A stretch of 45,160 nucleotides of DNA from Planctomycetaceae bacterium (GTDB lineage Bacteria > Planctomycetota > Planctomycetia > Planctomycetales > Planctomycetaceae), in the NCBI GenBank assembly GCA_021732785.1, contig JAKFUG010000021.1, positions 1-45,160 on the forward strand, written 5' to 3'. The notes under the pieces are model-generated. The model was not told the DNA's origin. It made no database searches and was given only the letters and a program-made list of their open reading frames with translations. The position numbers and the translations under genes are program-made. Below are positions 25,345-31,607 of this stretch, in pieces (position 1 is the first letter of the stretch; the number at the start of each line of letters is the position of its first letter).

Positions 25345-26646
25345 TCACACTTCCATCAGCGCTTCCGTCGCATCACCAAAGCTATCACGCCGCACGCCCA
25401 TTTTGTTCATCATCGAGAGGTACAACCGGCACATCTGGCGGTTCGACTGGTTGCGGTAGTCGAGCACCTTGCCGGTTTGAATCTTGCCGCCGCCGCGACC
25501 GACCATCACCACCGGCAATTGCGTGGCGTCGTGACCGCCGGTCATCATGCTGGAGCAGAGCATCAGCATCGAATTGTCGAGGGCGGTGCGGTCCCCTTCC
25601 TGGATCGCATCGAGCCGTTTGGCGATGTACGCCAGTTGTTCGATAAAGAACTGATTCACCTTCAGCCAGTCGGCGGTGTCGGAATGCGACAGCAGGTGGT
25701 GGATCATGTAGTCCACGCCGAGATGCGGGAACCGCAGCGACGAATGGTCGTTGTTCAACTTCAGCGTGGTGATGCGGGTCGTGTCGGTCTGGAAGCCGAG
25801 GACGAGGATGTCGCACATCAGCCGCATATGGTCGGCGATGTTCTGCGGGATCCCTTCCGGCGGTCGCGGGATGTTCGGCTTGTCGAGCGTCGGCTTCCAC
25901 CCCTGCAACTCGCCTTTCTTCCCGGCGTTGGCGATGCGTTGTTCCACGTCACGAACGGAGTCGAGGTATTCATCGAGCTTGCGTTGATCGGCCGTGCTGA
26001 TTTGTCGCCGCAGATCGCCCGCATCGGACAGCACCGCATCGAGCACGCTCTGGTCGCCCTTCTGCACTTCGTCTTTGAAGAGCCGGTCGAAAGCCAGTGC
26101 GGGGTACAACTCCAGCGGCGTCGGCGTTGTGGGGGACGACCACGAAATGTGCGAGCTGTAGAGCATCGAATAGTTTTTGTGGACCGACGGATTCGACTTC
26201 TCGCAGCCGAGCACCAAGCTCGGCACCTTGGTCGACCGGCCATACGTCTGCGCGAGGAACTGATCGATGCTGGTCCCGGACTTGATTTCGCCCCCCGATG
26301 CCAACGGTGCCCCCGACAGAATGTTCCCGGTCTGCGAACTGTGGATGTTTCCCTTCAACGCCTGTTCGTTGTAAAGGCCGCGGATGAAGAGCATCTTCTC
26401 GCGGACATCGTGCAGCGGCGCGAGCACCTTTCCCAATTCGAGGTTGGCCCCTTCACCCTTGGCCCACCATTCCTGACTGTGGAAGCCGTTCCCCGTGAAG
26501 AGGACCGCCAGACGGACCGGGGCATCACTCGCCGGTTTGGCCGCGGTGCCAGTGTCGCCCCAGACATTAAGCGATTCCATCCACGGCAACGCCATCGTCA
26601 CGCCGACACCGCGGAGAAAAGTTCGTCGTGAAAACAAATGGTGCAT
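25345..26646 (-). CDS. DUF1552 family exported protein (orphan)
   Basis: A 433-residue protein. A longer open frame runs upstream, but the conserved protein begins at ATG 26646 (MHHLFSRRTFLRGVGVTM, then ALPWMESL), with GAAAGG seven bases before it. DUF1552 features include AVLFTGNGFHSQEWWAKGEG, SMLYSSHISWSSPTTPTPLE, RKLDEYLDSVRDVEQR, MRLMCDILVLGFQTDTTRI-like sequence and a closing MNKMGVRRDSFGDATEALMEV. Unlike the others it has no DUF1592-type cytochrome beside it; upstream on the same strand is a secreted alpha/beta hydrolase. Two REP-like hairpins lie in the gap. It is exported and its partner may be elsewhere in the genome. Confidence 0.93.
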   Translation of the reverse strand: MHHLFSRRTFLRGVGVTMALPWMESLNVWGDTGTAAKPASDAPVRLAVLFTGNGFHSQEWWAKGEGANLELGKVLAPLHDVREKMLFIRGLYNEQALKGNIHSSQTGNILSGAPLASGGEIKSGTSIDQFLAQTYGRSTKVPSLVLGCEKSNPSVHKNYSMLYSSHISWSSPTTPTPLELYPALAFDRLFKDEVQKGDQSVLDAVLSDAGDLRRQISTADQRKLDEYLDSVRDVEQRIANAGKKGELQGWKPTLDKPNIPRPPEGIPQNIADHMRLMCDILVLGFQTDTTRITTLKLNNDHSSLRFPHLGVDYMIHHLLSHSDTADWLKVNQFFIEQLAYIAKRLDAIQEGDRTALDNSMLMLCSSMMTGGHDATQLPVVMVGRGGGKIQTGKVLDYRNQSNRQMCRLYLSMMNKMGVRRDSFGDATEALMEV

Positions 26647-26769
26647 GGATGAGCCTTTCGGTGAGCGCGGTTTATCTACCATCGTAACTACCAGATTCGA
26701 TGCGATGCCGCAACAAGGAGATCGAACCACGCTTGCCGCTTTGCGGAAGGACCGTCGCTCAATCGAGTC

Positions 26770-26801
26770 GCATCCCGGCTGCTTCTTCGCAGCCGGGATG
26801 C
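26770..26801. repeat. REP-like 13-6-13 hairpin, copy 2
   Basis: GCATCCCGGCTGC and GCAGCCGGGATGC form a perfect 13-bp stem around TTCTTC. The arms differ from copies 1 and 3 by one compensated base pair (C-G to T-A), which keeps the stem intact. It lies between the alpha/beta hydrolase gene and the orphan DUF1552 gene. Confidence 0.8.
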
Positions 26802-26832
26802 TCGCATGCTTCAAAGCGGGTTGCCAGATCGA

Positions 26833-26864
26833 GCACCCCGGCTGCCTGGAAGCAGCCGGGGTGC
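26833..26864. repeat. REP-like 13-6-13 hairpin, copy 3
   Basis: GCACCCCGGCTGC and GCAGCCGGGGTGC form a perfect 13-bp stem around CTGGAA. It starts five bases after the stop codon of the hydrolase gene (26870 on the minus strand), a usual place for a terminator or an exonuclease-blocking hairpin. There is no U-run. Confidence 0.8.
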
Positions 26865-26869
26865 GGCTG

Positions 26870-27955
26870 TCACTTCCGCAATTGGCCGTCCAGCCATTCG
26901 TAGGCAGCCTGTCGTTGCGCTTCCGGGAAATCGTGCGGGGCATCGGGAGTCGCGAGAACGAGTTGTCCCGACGCATTGAACAACTTGTAGACGCCGTCGG
27001 CTTTCGCGAACGCCTTCCGCACGCCGCCGATGTCGAAGTTGTTGTCACCGACCGGCGAGTTCGAGAAGAAGCCGCGCGGGGCGAGGGCACCGAGGATTTC
27101 ATAGAAATCGAACGGCACTTTGTCCGCGTTGTTCTCGTAGACATCCCGAATCCGCGGCATGTACCGGTCGCTCGTCCACCCTGCGACTTTGCCGCCGTAG
27201 TAATCGTGAAACGGCGTGAACCCGCAACTCGACACGACGGCTTTCAACCGCTCATCGAACACCGCCGTGAAGAGCGAATTGTGACCGCCGAGCGAATGAC
27301 CGATCACGCCAAGTCGCTGCGGATCAACCTGCGGCAGCGACACCAGCAAATCGACGCCGCGAAGGTTGTTCCAGATCGCCTTCATCGACCCGCTGGCGTA
27401 GTGCTTGCCCTGCACTTTGAAGTCGTACGGATATTCGCCGAAGGATGGGTAATCGGGCACGAGGCAGATGTAACCGCGCTCGGCGAGTTCATGGGCGTAG
27501 TGCAGCGATTTCAGCCCGCCCAACCCCGCCGGTTCGTCCTTGCCGATGCCAGTGGTCTGATGCAGGCACAACATCGCCGCCGACTTTTTGCCTTCGGGAA
27601 GATCGTGCGGAATCAGCAACCACGCGGGGACACGGTCATCAGGCTCCGGCGTGAACCGAATCTTCCGCCGCAAATACTTCGGCGTTTTTTCCTCGGACAC
27701 GACTTCGACCTCCAACGGCACCTTGCGGGAAGCGTCCGGCAACGGCCCCGTCACCAGTTCCATGTTCGCTTTGATATGCCGCACGCGCTCGGCCCAATCG
27801 GCAGGTGTCGTCACCGCCCGTTCCGTCCCCACGGCATCCCGCACGATCAGAAGTTGCGAGTGATCGGGATACGCCACCACCGGTTCGGCCGCGGATAATG
27901 TGAACGCGCTGATAAATACGACGAACAGGAACCCGCCGACAGATCGCACCATCAT
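26870..27955 (-). CDS. Secreted alpha/beta hydrolase
   Basis: A 361-residue protein started at ATG 27955 (MMVRSVGGFLFVVFISAFTL), with GGGGGAGAG upstream. The signal peptide indicates export. The fold is a dienelactone-hydrolase or acetyl-xylan-esterase-like alpha/beta hydrolase: VPAWLLIPHDLP, LCLHQTTGIGKDEPAG, the nucleophile elbow GVIGHSLGGHNSLFTA with its Ser, and DAPHDFPEAQR with the likely catalytic His. Asp in the SPVGDNNFD segment may complete the triad. These secreted esterase-like proteins are common in planctomycetes, which degrade sulfated or acetylated polysaccharides, but this sequence does not show the substrate. The neighbouring orphan DUF1552 gene follows 223 bases downstream. 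Confidence 0.9.
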   Translation of the reverse strand: MMVRSVGGFLFVVFISAFTLSAAEPVVAYPDHSQLLIVRDAVGTERAVTTPADWAERVRHIKANMELVTGPLPDASRKVPLEVEVVSEEKTPKYLRRKIRFTPEPDDRVPAWLLIPHDLPEGKKSAAMLCLHQTTGIGKDEPAGLGGLKSLHYAHELAERGYICLVPDYPSFGEYPYDFKVQGKHYASGSMKAIWNNLRGVDLLVSLPQVDPQRLGVIGHSLGGHNSLFTAVFDERLKAVVSSCGFTPFHDYYGGKVAGWTSDRYMPRIRDVYENNADKVPFDFYEILGALAPRGFFSNSPVGDNNFDIGGVRKAFAKADGVYKLFNASGQLVLATPDAPHDFPEAQRQAAYEWLDGQLRK

Positions 27956-28036
27956 GAACCGCTCTCCCCCCAAGTTTGATCGACCCCTTGCGAGCGCGGT
28001 CCCATCATCATCGAACCATCGCGGCAAGACAACGAG

Positions 28037-28122
28037 AGGGGTGGCTGGTGTCGGAGTCCGCGACGACCCAGAGATGTCAGCAACCCGTCACGGGAGCAGC
28101 GAAGACTTCGCCCCAGCCGCCC
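28037..28122 (+). repeat. 86-bp intergenic element, copy 1
   Basis: Begins AGGGGTGGCTGGTGTCGGAG and ends CGAAGACTTCGCCCCAGCC plus GCCC. Its ends are inverted (GGGTGGCTGG against CCAGCCGCCC). Copy 2 at 28399-28484 has exactly the same length and the same borders; differences cluster in the central part. It cuts into the probable HTH gene fragment on the minus strand. Confidence 0.75.
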
Positions 28123-28325
28123 AGCGTGTCCTGATGCGGAAACGCCCACTCGTCATTTCCGGCGTATTCATGCAGCGTGAGCAGCATAAACTTCACCGCG
28201 GTCGAACACTCCAACCGCCGCAACCATGCCCGCCGTTCCCAATACCCCGCCCGGCGTCTTTTTGTCAGCCGCCATGCTCCGCACTCCTCAATTCGAGACG
28301 TGTGACCGTCCGCAAATTGAGACAC
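28123..28325 (-). pseudogene. Possible remnant of a replication-initiator-type HTH protein
   Basis: The minus-strand frame from 28325 gives about 65 residues ending TAVKFMLLTLHEYAGNDEWA then FPHQDTL. That stretch looks like the first helices of a HTH_36 domain (pattern: aKlvLlaLadyAn..g.awPSq.tLA), found in replication initiators and DnaD-like proteins. At that point the frame enters the 86-bp repeat, so the recognition helix and everything after is missing. No matching continuation is seen beyond the repeat. It may be a plasmid- or phage-derived gene broken by repeat insertion. The resemblance is partial and based on one segment, so the call is tentative. Confidence 0.35.
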
Positions 28326-28398
28326 AGGTACGACGATGTTGCCAGCGAAATTCCGCGTGGTGAGACGAGAACGTTTTCAAACACGAGGCAGAGCCAAC

Positions 28399-28484
28399 CA
28401 AGGGGTGGCTGGTCTCGGAGTCCGCGACGACCCAAATACGATCGACGCCAATCACCGGGGCGGCGAAGACTTCGCCCCAGCCAC
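28399..28484 (+). repeat. 86-bp intergenic element, copy 2
   Basis: Begins AGGGGTGGCTGGTCTCGGAG and ends CGAAGACTTCGCCCCAGCC plus ACCC. It has perfect 10-base terminal inverted repeats, GGGTGGCTGG and CCAGCCACCC, with the palindrome GGCGAAGACTTCGCC near the right end. Same length and orientation as copy 1, 362 bases away. Confidence 0.75.
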
Positions 28485-28674
28485 CCGTCGATCTTGACAA
28501 AAGCTTCCTCATGGAGGCCACCCGTGCCTCGGGATGAATCAGAAGTAGATTTCGATCCGAGCATTTGCGATATTAGCGGATGACAATTCGTACTCGACCG
28601 AGAAGGTGTGGCAACTTTGTACCACGTTTCGTGGGTCGAATACCTGTTCGCTCGAAAATGACCTCCCTACGTTT

Positions 28675-28680
28675 GGAGGA
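28675..28680 (+). promoter_or_regulatory. Strong ribosome binding site deciding a TTG start
   Basis: GGAGGA, six bases before TTG 28687, is the best Shine-Dalgarno match near this gene. The longer frame's GTG at 28606 has only AGAAGG touching the start codon, which is poor spacing. Confidence 0.6.
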
Positions 28681-28686
28681 AATTGT

Positions 28687-30009
28687 TTGAACCTACACGC
28701 CGCTGACGCAACAGAACGAAGTCGGTTACCGAAACGTTTGCTCGGACGTCACATCGCGGTTGTGGTCATTTGTGCAATCGTGTCGTACTGGTACGGGTCC
28801 GCGCTGTATCGGCGGTTCTCTCGCACATGGTACGTGGCACACAACATTCAGGGATTTGTGGCATACGGTTACCATGAAGACGAGATTTCACCCGACCGTC
28901 GCCATGCCGCGATCGCCTACACAGACGAATCCAAAGTTCTTGATTTGGCCAGCGGGAAGGAACTTTCGAGGCTTGAGAAATACAGCCAGAAAGGATTGTC
29001 TGATTTCTCATCCGACGGAAAGATCATTAGTCGGTTTACAGGCAACAACAGCGATGGTCAGAAGGCCTATTTGTGGAATGCGTCGGATGGGCGAATGCTC
29101 GGAAGTATCGACGCGCCGGAAAATGAGAATTTCGAAAAGTGCTTCCCGTTGTTTTCACCGGACGGCAAGAAAATTGTTGGTGCTTTCGATCAGGGAGTGG
29201 TGATCTGGGATTCAACGGACTTGAAACGGCTGGGCCAAGTTGAGATCGCATGGTCCGAAATGGAATGGTACCGCAGAGTGTTGGCATGGAATCCAGCGAA
29301 TCAAGAACTGACCGCGGTGGACAATGATGGCAAGCTGCTTCGGATCGAGATGAGTCAGGCTACGGCAAGACCCATGTTCGCCGAACAGCAGAGATCCGTG
29401 ACACATGTGAAATGGTCTCCTGATGGTACCAGGTTGCTCACCATCGACCGCGACGACAAATCGGTCGCGGTGTGGAACGTTGAAACTGAGGCGGTGGTTG
29501 CGACCATCCGGGACAATGACGTTGACTTTGCGTACTTCTCGCCAAACAGTCAAGACGTTGTCACATTAGCGGAGCGAGAGGATATTGTTCGTGAGAGATG
29601 GACACCTTCGGTCTGGGATCGTTCAACGAAGATCTGGGATGCAACGACTGGGGAAATGGTGAGCGAGTTGCCGACGATCGGGGGCGTGACTTTTTCGCCT
29701 GATTGGACATGGCGGGCAGAAACCGGCCCCGAAGGGTTACGGATTGCTCGTTTCGATGGTTCCGAGTCATGCCACTTTCCGGGATGGTTCGACGGACATG
29801 GATGCAGCTGCATCTTCGCTCAGGACAATCGCTCTCTGGCATCGGTCAACGGCAGTGGACGAGTTGTGATCTGGCGGCAACGCGATCCCGCCCGTTTTTG
29901 GATCGACTTCGTGACTGATCACAGGTTCTGGTTGACTGTCTTGCCCCTCATCATATTGGCGTGGGCTATGTCGGGGTTCAGAACCTGGAAAGTGTCAGTA
30001 GCGATTTAG
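28687..30009 (+). CDS. Membrane-anchored WD40-type beta-propeller protein
   Basis: A 440-residue protein from a TTG at 28687, chosen because GGAGGA stands six bases before it; a GTG at 28606 would add 27 residues. A hydrophobic segment near the N-terminus (HIAVVVICAIVSYWYGSALY) follows basic residues, and a second closes the protein (FWLTVLPLIILAWAMSGF). Between them lies a propeller of degenerate WD40 blades: SPDRRHAAIAYTDESKVLDL, SPDGKKIVGAFDQGVVIWD, SPDGTRLLTIDRDDKSVAVWN, IWDATTGEMVSELP and RSLASVNGSGRVVIWR. The propeller would face the periplasm with both ends in the membrane. This is different from the soluble WD40 protein at 20185. The sequence is less GC-rich than neighbours. Function is not known. 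Confidence 0.82.
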   Translation: MNLHAADATERSRLPKRLLGRHIAVVVICAIVSYWYGSALYRRFSRTWYVAHNIQGFVAYGYHEDEISPDRRHAAIAYTDESKVLDLASGKELSRLEKYSQKGLSDFSSDGKIISRFTGNNSDGQKAYLWNASDGRMLGSIDAPENENFEKCFPLFSPDGKKIVGAFDQGVVIWDSTDLKRLGQVEIAWSEMEWYRRVLAWNPANQELTAVDNDGKLLRIEMSQATARPMFAEQQRSVTHVKWSPDGTRLLTIDRDDKSVAVWNVETEAVVATIRDNDVDFAYFSPNSQDVVTLAEREDIVRERWTPSVWDRSTKIWDATTGEMVSELPTIGGVTFSPDWTWRAETGPEGLRIARFDGSESCHFPGWFDGHGCSCIFAQDNRSLASVNGSGRVVIWRQRDPARFWIDFVTDHRFWLTVLPLIILAWAMSGFRTWKVSVAI

Positions 30010-30044
30010 GGGTTTCCGAGTCCGTAAGGTGAACCACGATGATG
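30010..30044. repeat. Degenerate half copy of a TTTGCCGAGTC-type palindrome
   Basis: GGGGTTTCCGAGTCCGTAAG then GTGAACCACGATGATGG resembles one arm and loop of the element at 35884-35963, with several changes. It directly follows the propeller stop codon (30007-30009). The rest of the 30010-30263 gap shows no gene. Confidence 0.4.
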
Positions 30045-30195
30045 GCGCATCGCGAATTCAAGAAGGTTCCCCTCGGGGGTTCGGCAATCCCTGCGTTGCT
30101 ACATGGCTCAACCACCCGTTGCATGATTGTCCATCCCGTGCTCTCTTGTAGAAGAGTAGAACTTGCCATCGCCTTGAAGTTATGTCGGGTTTGCG

Positions 30196-30228
30196 CAAAA
30201 GAGACCCAGCCATGCGATGGCTGGGCTT
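30196..30228 (-). terminator. Intrinsic terminator of the 30264-34021 gene pair
   Basis: Read on the minus strand, CCCAGCCAT and ATGGCTGGG form a perfect 9-bp stem around CGC, followed by TCTCTTTTG. It lies about 38 bases after the stop of the DUF1552 gene at 30264. Stem plus U-rich tail make this the best rho-independent terminator in the window. Confidence 0.65.
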
Positions 30229-30263
30229 CTGGGGCATTCTGTTGTTGAGTGAGTTGTTCGCAC

Positions 30264-31607
30264 TCACACGTGCAGATTCGACAACGATCCCGTGCTGTCG
30301 CCGAGGAACGGGACGCGGACGTCCATGCGTTCGAGCATCGAGAGCCACAGGTTGGCGAGCGGGGTTTCGTTGGCGTATTTGACGTGGCGGCCGGTGGTGA
30401 TGGTGCCGCCGCCGTGGCCGGCGAGGAGGATCGGCAAGTTGTCGTGGTTGTGGGCGTTGCCGTCGCTGTTGCCGCTGCCGTAAGCGATCATGCAGTGGTC
30501 GAGCAGGTTGCCTTCGCCTTCGGGGATCGACTTCAGCTTCTGCAGGATGTACGCCAACTGCGTCATGTGGAACTTGTTGATCTCGCGGATCTTCGACTTC
30601 TTCGCTTCGTCGTTGCCGTGGTGCGACAAGTCGTGATGCCCTTCCGGCACTCCCACGAACGGGTACGGCCGATTGCTCCCTTCGTTGGTGAGGACGAAGG
30701 TGCAGACGCGAGTGATGTCGGTCTGGAACGCGAGGACCAGCATGTCGCACATCAGCCGCAAATGGTCCGGGAAGTCGTCCGGGATGCCCGCGGGCACCGG
30801 GTAATCCGGCGTCTGCACCGGCGGCAGTTTCGCCGTCCGTTCGATCCGTTGTTCGATGTCGCGAATGGAAGAAAAATATTCGTCGAGTTTGCGCTGATCG
30901 TTGCGACTCACTTTGCCCGTGAGAGACGCCGCGTCATCACGCACGAAGTCGAGAATGCTCTTACGGAGTTCGTCGCGCTGCTTGCGACCGGTGTCGCCGT
31001 CGGCCCCGAACATCCGCTCGAAGACAATCTTCGGGTTGAACTCTTTCGGCAGCGGCTGCGTTGCGGACCGCCATGCCATCGTCGCGGAGTAGACGCAGCT
31101 ATAACCGGAGTCGCAGTTGCCCGCCATCGGGCCCCCTTCGCCACCGATTTCGAGCGACGGCATCCGAGTCTGATCGCCGATGCGGCTGGCGGCCAACTGG
31201 TCGACGGAAATGCCGCTGCGGATGTCGACGCCGTCGGTCTTGCGGGCCTGAGCGCCGGTGGTGAAGGCACTCAGAGCGCGGGCATGGTCGCCGCCGCCGT
31301 CACCGTGTGGGCGGGCTTTATCGGCCGTCAAACCGGTGAGCACGAGCAAGTCGTCTTTCACCGGCGCGAGGGGTTCGAGAATCGCCGGCAGCGTGAAGTC
31401 GGTCCCTTCAGCAGCGGGCGTCCAGTCGGCCATGTTCACGCCGTTGGGAACGTACAGAATCGCCATGCGATTGGGAGCCGTTTTCGCCGCGACGGCACCA
31501 TCGGCCCACGCCGACAGACCGCCCATCGATTCCAGCCACGGCAACGCGAGAGCCGTCCCGAAACCCCGGAGCATCGTTCGCCGCGAAACGTTCCCACGCG
31601 CTGTCAT
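30264..31607 (-). CDS. DUF1552 family exported protein
   Basis: A 447-residue protein beginning with a twin-arginine-like signal (NVSRRTMLRGFGTALALPW then LESM). Family features: MAILYVPNGVNMADWTPAAE, GGGDHARALSAFTTGAQARK, SGISVDQLAASRIGD, CVYSATMAWRSATQPLPKE, RKLDEYFSSIRDIEQRIE, RLMCDMLVLAFQTDITRVC, and HNHDNLPILLAGHGGGTITT near the end. It is the most divergent of the four copies and its middle loops differ from the 10015 and 25345 copies. Its ATG overlaps the stop of the upstream cytochrome gene (ATGA at 31604-31607), so the pair is translationally coupled, here with the cytochrome first, opposite to the order at 2989-7517. Exported; activity unknown. Confidence 0.95.
   Translation of the reverse strand: MTARGNVSRRTMLRGFGTALALPWLESMGGLSAWADGAVAAKTAPNRMAILYVPNGVNMADWTPAAEGTDFTLPAILEPLAPVKDDLLVLTGLTADKARPHGDGGGDHARALSAFTTGAQARKTDGVDIRSGISVDQLAASRIGDQTRMPSLEIGGEGGPMAGNCDSGYSCVYSATMAWRSATQPLPKEFNPKIVFERMFGADGDTGRKQRDELRKSILDFVRDDAASLTGKVSRNDQRKLDEYFSSIRDIEQRIERTAKLPPVQTPDYPVPAGIPDDFPDHLRLMCDMLVLAFQTDITRVCTFVLTNEGSNRPYPFVGVPEGHHDLSHHGNDEAKKSKIREINKFHMTQLAYILQKLKSIPEGEGNLLDHCMIAYGSGNSDGNAHNHDNLPILLAGHGGGTITTGRHVKYANETPLANLWLSMLERMDVRVPFLGDSTGSLSNLHV

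Larger units (their letters stand above)
27956..28686. other. Gene-poor region of 731 bases
   Basis: No intact gene is convincing. It contains two direct copies of an 86-bp element (28037-28122 and 28399-28484) and, between them, a probable gene remnant on the minus strand. The region also must hold the promoters of the diverging hydrolase and propeller genes. Bases 27956-28036 and 28485-28686 show no clear conserved signal except the GGAGGA ribosome site before 28687. Confidence 0.6.

Noticed and set aside
26647-27144. N-terminal extension of the orphan DUF1552 frame
   Set aside because: The added residues are Ser/Arg-rich, overlap the hydrolase gene in another frame and the REP hairpins; the real start with twin-arginine motif and ribosome site is at 26646.
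26495-27898. Open frame of 467 codons on the plus strand
   Set aside because: It runs antisense through parts of two real genes and across two hairpin repeats, which a real gene would not.
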